Assembly (NCBI RefSeq): GCF_016862115.1 | Contig: NZ_BOMI01000073.1 | Location: 1-58,913, forward strand | Origin: Paractinoplanes deccanensis | GTDB taxonomy: Bacteria; Actinomycetota; Actinomycetes; Mycobacteriales; Micromonosporaceae | Reading direction: 5' to 3' | DNA: 58,913 nucleotides | Notes under the pieces: generated by a model | What the model was told of the DNA's origin: nothing | The model's database searches: none | Seen by the model: only the letters and a program-made list of their open reading frames with translations | Translations under genes and position numbers: made by a program | Shown: positions 51,375 to 58,913 of the stretch, one piece after another | How the letters are laid out: every line of letters starts with the position of its first letter | How positions within the stretch are numbered: the stretch's first letter is position 1

Positions 51375-52412
51375 TCAGGCGGGGGTCGCCGCCGGGCGAC
51401 GGCCCGCGACCGCCTCGTCCTCGACCACCGGGAAATGGCACGCGGTGAGGTGGCTCGCCGGGTCGTCGAGGCGGGTGACCAGCGGCGGCTCCTCCGTGGC
51501 GCAGATGTCCTGCGCCTTCCAGCAGCGAGTGCGGAAGCGGCAGCCGGAGGGCGGGTTGATCGGGCTGGGCACGTCGCCGGTCAGCAGCACCCGGTCGCGC
51601 TGCGCGCGGTCGCGCCGGACCGGGTCGGGCACCGGCACCGCGGACATCAGGGCCACCGTGTACGGGTGGCGCGGGTTGCGGTACAGGTCGTCCCGCTCGG
51701 CCACCTCGACGACCTTGCCCAGGTACATCACCGCGACGCGGTCCGAGATGTGGCGCACCACGGACAGGTCGTGGGCGATGAAGACGTACGTGAGGTCGAA
51801 CTCCCGCTGGAGGTCGTCCAGCAGGTTGACGACCTGCGCCTGGATCGACACGTCGAGGGCCGAGACCGGCTCGTCCGCGATGATCAGCTTGGGCCGCAGG
51901 GCGAGCGCGCGGGCGATGCCGATGCGCTGGCGCTGACCGCCGGAGAACTCGTGCGGGTACCGGTTGTAGTGCTCCGGATTGAGGCCGACGAGCTCCAGCA
52001 GCTCCTGCACGGCCTTCTTGAGGCCCTGCGGGGTCGGGATGTTCTGGATCTGCAGCGGCGCCGAGATGATCGAGCCGACCGTGTGCCGCGGGTTCAGCGA
52101 CGAGTACGGGTCCTGGAAGATCATCTGTACGTCGCGGCGCAGCGGGCGCAGCTGGGTGACCGACTTGTGGCTGATGTCCTCACCCTCGAAGGTGATCGTG
52201 CCACCGGTCGGCTCCAGGATGCGGGTGAACAGCCGGCCCGTGGTCGACTTGCCGCAGCCGGACTCGCCCACCAGGCCCAGCGTCTCGCCGGCCTTGACCT
52301 CGATGTCGATGCCGTCGACCGCTCGCACCGCGCCGACCTGGCGCTTGAACAGGCCCTTCGTGATCGGGAAGTGCTTCTCCAGCCCCTTCACCTCGAGCAG
52401 GTTCTCGCTCAT
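51375..52412 (-). CDS. Peptide/oligopeptide ABC transporter ATP-binding protein (DppF-type)
   Basis: Encodes 345 residues with Walker A GESGCGKST, signature FSGGQRQR, Walker B LIIADEPVSALD, and the H-loop IAHDLS. The C-terminal oligopeptide-ABC extension has a Cys cluster (CRFRTRCWKAQDIC) that may bind a metal centre. It is the last gene of a five-gene operon, 17 bp after the DppD gene. It pairs with the DppD-type ATPase to energise uptake. Confidence 0.93.
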   Translation of the reverse strand: MSENLLEVKGLEKHFPITKGLFKRQVGAVRAVDGIDIEVKAGETLGLVGESGCGKSTTGRLFTRILEPTGGTITFEGEDISHKSVTQLRPLRRDVQMIFQDPYSSLNPRHTVGSIISAPLQIQNIPTPQGLKKAVQELLELVGLNPEHYNRYPHEFSGGQRQRIGIARALALRPKLIIADEPVSALDVSIQAQVVNLLDDLQREFDLTYVFIAHDLSVVRHISDRVAVMYLGKVVEVAERDDLYRNPRHPYTVALMSAVPVPDPVRRDRAQRDRVLLTGDVPSPINPPSGCRFRTRCWKAQDICATEEPPLVTRLDDPASHLTACHFPVVEDEAVAGRRPAATPA

Positions 52413-52429
52413 CTCAACTCACTCCATGC

Positions 52430-53470
52430 TCAGAGATTGGGTAGCACTTCCTGCTGGAAGATCTTCGTGCGCTCTTCCGCCGGCAGGTGACAGGCGACCT
52501 TGTGGATGTCGCCGCGCAGCTCCGGCACCTCGGTGAAGGACCGGTCGCCGTTGCGTCCCGCGTACGGGCAGCGCGGGTGGAAGGCGCAGCCGTTCGGCAG
52601 GTTGATCAGGCTGGGCGGCGAGCCCTTGACCGGGTTGAGCCGGTCGCGCACCTCACGGTCGAGGCGGGGCATCGAGCCGAGCAGACCCCAGGTGTACGGG
52701 TGCTGCGGCTGCTGGAAGACGTCGACCGCCGGCCCCTTCTCGATCACCTTGCCGCCGTACATCACCAGGACGTCGTCGGCGAGCTCGGCCACCACACCGA
52801 GATCGTGGGTGATCATGATGACCGCGGAGCCGAACTCCTCCTGGAGGTCGCGGATCAGGTCGAGGATCTGCGCCTGCACCGTCACGTCGAGCGCCGTGGT
52901 CGGCTCGTCGGCGATCAGCAGCGCCGGGTCGTTGACCAGCGCCATCGCGATCATCGCGCGCTGCCGCATACCACCGGAGAACTGGTGGGCGTAGTCGTTG
53001 AAGCGCCGCTCCGGCTGCGGGATGCCGACCCGGGCGAGCATGTCGATGGCCCGTTCGCGGGCGACCTTCTTGTTCACGCCGGGGTTGTGCACCCGGTACG
53101 CCTCGACGATCTGCGACCCGACCGTGAAGTACGGGTGCATCGCGCTCAGCGGATCCTGGAAGATCATCGCCATCTTGCCGCCGCGCAGCTTGCGGACCTG
53201 CTCGTCAGTGGCGGAGACGAGCTCCTCGTCGTCGAGCCAGATCTCGCCGGAGACCTTCGCGTTGCTGCGGGTGCGGTGCAGGCCGAGGACCGCCAGCGAG
53301 GTCACGCTCTTGCCGGAGCCGGACTCGCCCACGATGCCGAGGGTCTTGCCCTTCTCGAGGCTGAACGTCGAGCCGGTGACGGCCTGGACGATGCCGTCGT
53401 CGGTCTCGAACCGGACGTTGAGGTCCTTGATCTCGAGGAACGGGCGGGCGTTGGTGGCGCCGATGGACAC
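52430..53470 (-). CDS. Peptide/oligopeptide ABC transporter ATP-binding protein (DppD-type)
   Basis: Encodes 346 residues from the GTG at 53470, with GGGAG six bases upstream, rather than from the longer open frame beyond. Walker A GESGSGKS, signature FSGGMRQR, Walker B LLIADEPTTALD and a C-terminal CAFHPRCPYA extension are present. It sits 11 bp after the DppB gene and before DppF, forming the transporter ATPase pair. Confidence 0.93.
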   Translation of the reverse strand: MSIGATNARPFLEIKDLNVRFETDDGIVQAVTGSTFSLEKGKTLGIVGESGSGKSVTSLAVLGLHRTRSNAKVSGEIWLDDEELVSATDEQVRKLRGGKMAMIFQDPLSAMHPYFTVGSQIVEAYRVHNPGVNKKVARERAIDMLARVGIPQPERRFNDYAHQFSGGMRQRAMIAMALVNDPALLIADEPTTALDVTVQAQILDLIRDLQEEFGSAVIMITHDLGVVAELADDVLVMYGGKVIEKGPAVDVFQQPQHPYTWGLLGSMPRLDREVRDRLNPVKGSPPSLINLPNGCAFHPRCPYAGRNGDRSFTEVPELRGDIHKVACHLPAEERTKIFQQEVLPNL

Positions 53471-53481
53471 GTGACTCTCCC

Positions 53482-54483
53482 TCAGGCCAGCCGGACGCGG
53501 GGGTCGATCCAGCCGTAGACCAGGTCGACGATCAGGTTCGCGAACACGATGAAGAACGCGGCGATCAACGTTACTCCGAGGATGATCGGCAGGTCGTTCT
53601 GCCGGATCGCGGTGAGCGCCTGGTAGCCGAGGCCGCGCAGGTTGAAGACCGTCTCGGTCAGGACGGCGCCGCCGAGCAGCGCGCCGAGGTCGAGGCCGAA
53701 GACGGTGACGATCGGGGTCAGGCCCGAGCGCAACGCGTGCTTGCCGATCACGACGCGTTCGGTGAGACCCTTCGCGCGAGCCGTCCGTACGTAGTCCTCG
53801 CCCAGGGTCTCGAGCATGTTGGCCCGGGTGAGTCGCGCGTAGGTCGCCGCGAAGAGGAACGCGAGCGTGATCCACGGCAGGATCAGATTGACGAACCAGT
53901 CGGCGGGGTTCTCCAGGAACGGCACGTACTGGCCCTGTGGCAGCCAGCCCAGCCAATACACGAAGATCGCCGAGGAGAGCAGGCCGGTGAAGTAGACCGG
54001 TAGCGAGACGCCCGCTAATGCGGTGGTCATCGCCGCACGGTCGACGAACGAGCCTCTTCGAAGCGCGGAGATCACGCCGAAGGAGATGCCCATGATGAGC
54101 CAGAGGACCGCCGCGCCGAGGGCCAGCGACAGCGTGACCGGGATGTCCTCCAGCAGCAGCGGGGTGACTTCCTGCTCGGTCGCGAAGGAGTAGCCGAGGC
54201 AGGGCGCCGGGCAGTGGGTGACGTCCGGGCCGTTGGCGTAGTCACGGCCGGCCACGATGCCCTTGAGGAACTTGCCGTACTGCACATAGATGGGGTCGTC
54301 GAACCCCATCTTCTGCCGGATGCCCTCGATCGCCGCCGGGTCCGACTGCTTACCGATATAGAGCAGCGCCGGGTCACTACCGGTGGCCTTCGGAATCGCG
54401 AAGAAGATGCCGAAGGTGACCGCGGTCACCACGAGCAGCGTGATGATCGCGTTGATCACGCGACGAACGATGTATGCCAGCAC
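53482..54483 (-). CDS. Peptide/oligopeptide ABC transporter permease (DppB-type)
   Basis: Encodes 333 residues with six predicted transmembrane helices, an N-terminal helix starting at residue 2 and the EAA-loop segment DYVRTARAKGL near residue 235. Between the first helix and the core is an extracytoplasmic loop of about 75 residues containing two cysteines (THCPAPC). The start is GTG at 54483. It is separated from the upstream substrate-binding gene by 117 bp with a strong hairpin. Confidence 0.93.
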   Translation of the reverse strand: MLAYIVRRVINAIITLLVVTAVTFGIFFAIPKATGSDPALLYIGKQSDPAAIEGIRQKMGFDDPIYVQYGKFLKGIVAGRDYANGPDVTHCPAPCLGYSFATEQEVTPLLLEDIPVTLSLALGAAVLWLIMGISFGVISALRRGSFVDRAAMTTALAGVSLPVYFTGLLSSAIFVYWLGWLPQGQYVPFLENPADWFVNLILPWITLAFLFAATYARLTRANMLETLGEDYVRTARAKGLTERVVIGKHALRSGLTPIVTVFGLDLGALLGGAVLTETVFNLRGLGYQALTAIRQNDLPIILGVTLIAAFFIVFANLIVDLVYGWIDPRVRLA

Positions 54484-54500
54484 GACATTCGGCCGAGGGA

Positions 54501-54542
54501 CGGGCGGGCACCGGAGTCCTCGCGGAATCCGATGCCCGCCCG
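54501..54542 (-). promoter_or_regulatory. Intergenic hairpin between the binding-protein and permease genes
   Basis: A perfect 10-bp stem (54501-54510 with 54533-54542) followed by a second GC-rich stem lies in the 117-bp gap. With no T run it is more likely an mRNA-stabilising or attenuating structure that raises the binding protein above the permease. Confidence 0.55.
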
Positions 54543-54600
54543 CCGCGGGCGGCCTTCACCAACCCTTCGAATTACCCGTTGTTACGTGGGTGGAGCGACG

Positions 54601-56370
54601 TCACTTGCCGTCGCTGGTGCCGAGGGCCTGGAAGTCGACCATGCCGAAGGCCTCGTGGACGTAGACGTTCGTCAGCCGCGGGTTGCGGTAGTTGAGCGCC
54701 TTGTCGACCACGAAGGGCAGAACGTACGCGCCCTCCATGATCTTCTGGTTGATCTGGCTGTAGATCGCGGCGGCCTTGTCCGGGTCGGTCTCGGCAGCGG
54801 CGTCGTCGAACAGCTTGTCGATCGCCGGGTCCTTGATCTCGGAACGGTTGAAGTTACCGTTCTTCGTGATGAACCGGCTGTCGGCCAGCGGCTGCATGTA
54901 GCCGGCACCCGTCGGGTAGTCGGCGCCCCAACCAGTGATGATGATGCCGTAACCGCGCTTCTTCACGATCTCGGGCGAGCCACCGATCGAGGAGTCCTGC
55001 GCACCGTCGTACTGGTCGATCTTGGCGTTGATGCCGACCGCCTTGAGCGAGGCCTGGAGCGCCTCGGCGGTCTTGACCTCGGCGGCCCGGTTGTTACGGG
55101 CGGCGATCGTCACGTCGAAGCCGTTCGGCTTGCCACACGCGGCGAGGGCCTCCTTGGCCTTGTCGACCTGCGGCTTGCCCTGCTTGCGGTTGTACGGGTC
55201 GTAGTTCGCGTCCGAGCCGGCGATGTTCGGCGGCAGGATGCTGGTGCCGATGTCGCCACCGGCGAACTCGCCACCGCGAGCGGTCTGGATCGACGTCGGG
55301 TCGGCGGCGTAGATGACGGCTTTGCGGCAGTCGATGTTGTTCATCGGCGCGACCGGCGTGAAGTCGGCGAAGCGGAGGAAGCCGGTGTTCGGGGCGTCCG
55401 CGTTCTTCTTCAGGTTCGCGTCGGTCAGCAGCTTGGTACGGGCGGCCGCCTGCACACCGGTCTGGCCGACGTCGAGGTCCGCGGTGCCCGAGAGCAGGCG
55501 GTTGTCGAGGTCGTCGGCGTTCGTGGTGATGGTCAGGTTGATCGCGTCCGGCAGCGCTTTACGGATCGGGTCGGTCGCCTGGTCCCAGTTGGGGTTGCGG
55601 ACCCAGGAGACGCTCTTGCCCGGCTGGATCTCCTTGAACATGTACGGGCCGGAGGCGGCCGGCTTGGTGCCGTACTGCGCGCCGGTGTCCCGCTTCTGCG
55701 GCACGGGGCCGGAGCCCGGCATGGCCAGCAGGTAGAGGAAGTCCGAGTACGGCTTCGCCAGCTTGAAGACGATCGTGGAGTCGTCCGGCGTGGTGACCGA
55801 CTTCAGACCCAGCTTGTTAGGGTCGGTGTCCTTGTACGGGCCGGGGTAGTTCTGGCCCTGGTCAAGGATGTTCGGCAGGTAGTACGGGCCGCCGGAGATC
55901 ACGTCGGTCGCCCAGACGCGCTCGATGCCGTACTTGACGTCCTTCGAGGTGATCGGGGCGCCGTCGTCCCACTTCAGGCCGCTGCGCAGCTTGAAGGTGT
56001 AGGTCAGCTTGTCGGCGCTGATCGTCGGCTCGGCCTCGGCCAGGTCGGGCTGGAGCTTCAGGCCGTCCTTGCCCGGGCTGGCGGCGTAGTCCACCAGCTT
56101 GCGGGTGTAGAGGCGGTTGAGGTTCCAGACGAACGCGTAGTAGCCACGCGCCGGGTCCCAGCTGTCAGCGTCCTGCGACGACCACAGGTTGAGCGTGCCG
56201 CCCTTTTTGGTGTTGGCGTTGACGACGCTGGTGACGGCCGCGTTGAACTCGGCCGCGCCGTTCGAGTTGCTGCTGTTATTGCTGTCCGAGCCGCCACCGC
56301 ACGCGGCGGTGGTCAGCCCGAGCGCGAGGGCGACGCCTGACGCCGCCAGCGCCCTTGTCTTGCGTGCCAC
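54601..56370 (-). CDS. Peptide ABC transporter substrate-binding lipoprotein (DppA-type)
   Basis: Encodes 589 residues. The lipobox TTAAC places the lipid Cys near residue 24, followed by an Asn/Ser/Gly linker and the large SBP family 5 fold (NLWSSQDADSWDP, YTFKLRSGLKWDDG). The C-terminus is typical of peptide-binding proteins. The start is GTG at 56370, with AGGAG upstream. It lies between the two permease genes, giving the order C-A-B-D-F. The peptide or nickel-like ligand cannot be told from sequence. Confidence 0.93.
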   Translation of the reverse strand: MARKTRALAASGVALALGLTTAACGGGSDSNNSSNSNGAAEFNAAVTSVVNANTKKGGTLNLWSSQDADSWDPARGYYAFVWNLNRLYTRKLVDYAASPGKDGLKLQPDLAEAEPTISADKLTYTFKLRSGLKWDDGAPITSKDVKYGIERVWATDVISGGPYYLPNILDQGQNYPGPYKDTDPNKLGLKSVTTPDDSTIVFKLAKPYSDFLYLLAMPGSGPVPQKRDTGAQYGTKPAASGPYMFKEIQPGKSVSWVRNPNWDQATDPIRKALPDAINLTITTNADDLDNRLLSGTADLDVGQTGVQAAARTKLLTDANLKKNADAPNTGFLRFADFTPVAPMNNIDCRKAVIYAADPTSIQTARGGEFAGGDIGTSILPPNIAGSDANYDPYNRKQGKPQVDKAKEALAACGKPNGFDVTIAARNNRAAEVKTAEALQASLKAVGINAKIDQYDGAQDSSIGGSPEIVKKRGYGIIITGWGADYPTGAGYMQPLADSRFITKNGNFNRSEIKDPAIDKLFDDAAAETDPDKAAAIYSQINQKIMEGAYVLPFVVDKALNYRNPRLTNVYVHEAFGMVDFQALGTSDGK

Positions 56371-56433
56371 CTGATCTCCTACCTTCTCGAAAGCGAACCC
56401 GGCCGGTCCGCGGTGGTTCTCCGTCCCGGCAGC

Positions 56434-57441
56434 TCAGCGAGCCTTCGGGTCGAGTGCGTCGCGCAGGCCGTCACCGAACAGGTTGAAGGCGAGCACGGTG
56501 ATGAAGATGACTGCACCCGGAACGATCATGTACATCGGGTCGACCTGGTAGAACTGCACCGCGTCCGACAGCATGCCGCCCCACGACGGGTTCGGCGGCG
56601 GGATGCCGACGCCGAGGAAGCTCAACGCGGCCTCGGTCAGGATGTTGGTCGGGATGATCAGCGTCGTGTAGACGAGGATCGGAGCCGCCAGGTTGGGCAG
56701 CAGCTCGCGGAAGAGGATGCGGCCCGATCGGGCGCCCATGCTGCGGGACGCCTCGACGAACTCACGCTCGCGCAACGACAGGGTCTGACCCCGGACGATC
56801 CGGCCGATGTACGGCCAGCCGAAGAAGCCGATGACGCCGACGAGGACGACGACCCTCGACCATCGGGTGCCGAGCCCGGCGAACTCGTCCGGCAGAACGG
56901 AGAGAAGGGCGATCGCGAAGAGCAGCTGCGGGAAGGCCAGCAGGAAGTCCATGATGCGGCTGATCACGGAGTCGACCCAGCCACCGAGGAAGCCGGCCGC
57001 CAGGCCGAAGACGGTGCCGAGGATCGTGGAGACGAAAGCCGAGAGGAACGCGACCGTGAGCGTGGTCTGCGCGCCGAAGACGATCCGGCTGAAGATGTCG
57101 CGGCCGCTCTGCGGCTCGACACCGAGCAGGAAGTCCCAGCTGATGCCGCCGAGGGCACCCTTGGGCAGACCGGTGCCGGTCTCGAGATCGAGCTTTTCCT
57201 GGTGGTATTCGTCGATCGGATGACCGAGCCACCGGATCAGGAGCGGGGCGAGGATCGCGACGACGATCAGGAAGATGACGACGCACGCACCGGCGATCGC
57301 CACCTTGTCCTTCTTCAGGCGACGCCAGGCGATCTGCTTGAGCGATCGTCCGGCGATCGCCTTTTCGCCAGGGCGGTCGGCCGCGTCGGCGGTGGGCGGG
57401 GTCATTTCGTCGGTGACCGACGCCTCTGGGCCAAGCGACAT
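56434..57441 (-). CDS. Peptide/oligopeptide ABC transporter permease (DppC-type)
   Basis: Encodes 335 residues. A cytoplasmic N-terminus of about 45 residues precedes the first helix (AGACVVIFLIVVAIL), then an extracytoplasmic loop, and five more helices. The EAA motif is REREFVEASRSMGA. AAGGA lies upstream of the ATG at 57441. As the first gene on the transcript, it sits ahead of the binding protein, which is unusual for this transporter class. Confidence 0.93.
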   Translation of the reverse strand: MSLGPEASVTDEMTPPTADAADRPGEKAIAGRSLKQIAWRRLKKDKVAIAGACVVIFLIVVAILAPLLIRWLGHPIDEYHQEKLDLETGTGLPKGALGGISWDFLLGVEPQSGRDIFSRIVFGAQTTLTVAFLSAFVSTILGTVFGLAAGFLGGWVDSVISRIMDFLLAFPQLLFAIALLSVLPDEFAGLGTRWSRVVVLVGVIGFFGWPYIGRIVRGQTLSLREREFVEASRSMGARSGRILFRELLPNLAAPILVYTTLIIPTNILTEAALSFLGVGIPPPNPSWGGMLSDAVQFYQVDPMYMIVPGAVIFITVLAFNLFGDGLRDALDPKAR

Positions 57442-57859
57442 CTAAGCGCCGGTCCTTCCCCGGCGGCCGCGCGTGCGTTGAGTCCACGGCCACCCGGGCG
57501 CACAGGGTTCGTCGAAGAACGAACCCGCGAGACCGGAGGACGATGGCCCACGCAGCGAACGGCAACCGATCGGTTATCGCATGCCTCGAGTGCCGACCCT
57601 CGTCGCCGTGGGTCAGATCAGACTCCGGCCACGAAGGCACTCGACGGCGGGTGTGCCGCCATCGGATAGGAACACTCACCTAATGCGGTGCTTCAGGTCA
57701 AGTTCACTGACCGCACACGAATAGTTCCGTGTCCCCGCCGTGATGTGACCGTGACCTGCTGCGCCGACCAATCGGAAACTACCGCGTAGATGGCCTGCAA
57801 GGAGCCAATCCGGACCAAAACGCTATCGCGCCGTGATCATACGAACACGTTATGTGCCT
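57442..57859 (-). other. 418-bp control region of the peptide transporter operon
   Basis: This gap between recR and the transporter holds no convincing gene. A perfect inverted repeat (GGGTTCGT and ACGAACCC, 57505-57526) lies 64-85 bp upstream of the first permease and may be an operator. A TTGACC hexamer near 57697 is followed by TAGGTG with only 13 bases between, too short for a confident promoter. Confidence 0.4.
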
Positions 57860-58453
57860 TCAGACTGCTCGTCGGCCCTCGAAAGCACGACCGAGCGTGA
57901 TCTCATCCGCATACTCCAGGTCACCGCCGACCGGCAGACCACTTGCCAATCGTGTGACGGCAATCCCCATCGGCTTGACCATCAACGCCAGATAGGTCGC
58001 CGTGGCTTCACCCTCCGTGTTGGGGTCTGTGGCGAGAATCAACTCCTTGACCTCGCCGGTGCCCAGCCGCAGAAGCAGCTCGCGGATGCGCAGATTGTCC
58101 GGTCCGATGCCCTCCAGGGGATTGATGGCCCCGCCGAGCACGTGATAGCGGCCGCGGAACTCGCCGGTCCGCTCGATCGCGACGACGTCCTTCGGCTCCT
58201 CGACGACGCAGAGCACCTCGTTGGTGCGGCGGGGGTCCCGGCAGACCCGGCACTGCTCGGCCTCGGCCACGTTGAAGCAGGTCGTGCAGAAGCGCACCAG
58301 CTCCTTCACCTTGCGCAGGGCGGTGGAGAGCCGGTTGACGTCGGCCGGGTCGGCGGAGAGGACGTGGAAAGCGATCCGCTGGGCGCTTTTCGGGCCGACG
58401 CCCGGCAGCCGCCCCAGCTCGTCGATCAGGTCCTGGATGGCGCCTTCGTACAC
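57860..58453 (-). CDS. recR: Recombination mediator RecR
   Basis: Encodes 197 residues with an N-terminal helix-hairpin-helix (LPGVGPKSAQRIAF), a C4 zinc finger (C-x2-C-x8-C-x2-C), and a Toprim domain with EEPKDVVAIE and ATDPNTEGE. RecR acts with RecF/RecO to load RecA at gaps. GTG start at 58453 is four bases after the ybaB stop. The ybaB-recR order matches Rv3716c-Rv3715c. Confidence 0.97.
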   Translation of the reverse strand: MYEGAIQDLIDELGRLPGVGPKSAQRIAFHVLSADPADVNRLSTALRKVKELVRFCTTCFNVAEAEQCRVCRDPRRTNEVLCVVEEPKDVVAIERTGEFRGRYHVLGGAINPLEGIGPDNLRIRELLLRLGTGEVKELILATDPNTEGEATATYLALMVKPMGIAVTRLASGLPVGGDLEYADEITLGRAFEGRRAV

Positions 58454-58457
58454 GCGA

Positions 58458-58781
58458 TCAGAACCCCGGCAGGCTCAGGCCACCGGTGGCCGGGCCCATC
58501 TTTTCCTCGGTGAGCTCCCGCTGCGCCTCGGCGGCGTTGTGGATGGCGGCGAGAATCAGGTCCTCCAGCGTCTCCACGTCCTCCGGGTCGACGGCCTTGG
58601 GGTCGATCTTCACCGACTTGAACTCCCCCAGCCCCGTGATCACCACGGAGACCAGCCCACCCCCGGCGGTGCCGGTCAGCTCGGCGGCGGCCAGCTCGGC
58701 CTGCGCCTGAGCGACCTGCTGCTGCATCTTCTGCGCCTGCTTCATGATCTGCTGCATGTTCGGCTGTCCACCGGGGCGCAT
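58458..58781 (-). CDS. YbaB/EbfC-family nucleoid-associated protein
   Basis: Encodes 107 residues from the ATG at 58781, with GAGGAG eight bases upstream. A Gln/Met-rich N-terminal helix (MQQIMKQAQKMQQQ) precedes the short beta-sheet and C-terminal helix of the YbaB dimer, which binds DNA without strict sequence specificity. It is cotranscribed with recR. The longer frame to 58820 is unlikely. Confidence 0.93.
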   Translation of the reverse strand: MRPGGQPNMQQIMKQAQKMQQQVAQAQAELAAAELTGTAGGGLVSVVITGLGEFKSVKIDPKAVDPEDVETLEDLILAAIHNAAEAQRELTEEKMGPATGGLSLPGF

Positions 58782-58913
58782 CGCACCGCTCCTCAAAGTC
58801 CCAGTCGCACTACCTGTCAAAGCCCGACACCCATCAATAACCGACGGGCGCGGGTGGTAATCGCCGCCCAGCGTAGCCGCCCCCTACGCCAGACCCCGCA
58901 AACGCCACAACGG
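58782..58913 (-). other. Upstream region of ybaB-recR, right window edge
   Basis: No gene is visible. dnaX usually precedes ybaB in actinobacteria and would lie beyond the edge. TACGCT near 58875 on the minus strand is a possible -10. I found no SRP-RNA-like sequence. Confidence 0.35.

Overview
The window is high-GC actinobacterial DNA. Overlapping GTG/ATG starts, WhiB, a mycosin, type VII secretion genes and an M. tuberculosis-like gene order support this. A flagellin-like gene suggests a motile member such as the Actinoplanes/Micromonosporaceae group; the taxon is an inference. Much of the window follows the order known from M. tuberculosis Rv3671c-Rv3683 (marP, CoA nudix, thioredoxin-like, nth, crp, MBL hydrolase, RidA, DUF4177, two ArsA-like ATPases, whiB4, ponA2, metallophosphoesterase, tRNA-Pro) and then Rv3708c-Rv3716c (asd, lysC, leuA, recR, ybaB). 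Lineage-specific blocks interrupt that order.

1-12.5 kb: a very long disordered N-terminus of a protein read leftwards (probably a DacB/PBP4-type peptidase) lies divergent from ppa. A partial type VII secretion locus follows (eccD on minus, eccC and mycosin on plus). A second secreted subtilase meets the mycosin tail to tail, and the MarP-type membrane protease lies beyond it.

12.5-29.7 kb: a tightly coupled minus operon (capA-like, nth, thioredoxin-like lipoprotein, nudix, marP) is divergent from crp. Inserted after crp are a divergent carboxyltransferase/biotin-carboxylase pair with altered active-site residues, a soluble Ser/Thr kinase, and a large cyclase-ATPase-TPR protein translationally coupled to an MBL hydrolase. 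RidA and a 51-aa DUF4177 gene, a Pro-rich membrane protein, two ArsA/GET3-type ATPases and WhiB complete the block.

29.7-43 kb: a bifunctional PBP with PASTA domain; a small tRNA-Pro-proximal patch with an AlpA-like regulator and an immunity-like protein; a metallophosphoesterase, a YqeY-like protein, an isolated flagellin-like gene, a small membrane protein, a FIST sensor plus GGDEF/EAL operon, pyrE, asd and lysC.

43-58.9 kb: a lipoprotein; leuA behind a leader peptide with three consecutive Leu codons and competing hairpins; an HNH-type lipoprotein; four tandem secreted RTX-like Ca-binding paralogues in two coupled pairs; a complete Dpp/Opp-type peptide ABC operon in the order C-A-B-D-F; then recR and ybaB.

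The least conventional parts are the degenerate biotin carboxylase/carboxyltransferase pair with its signalling neighbours, the four RTX paralogues with a shared N-terminal domain, and the FIST/c-di-GMP operon near the isolated flagellin.
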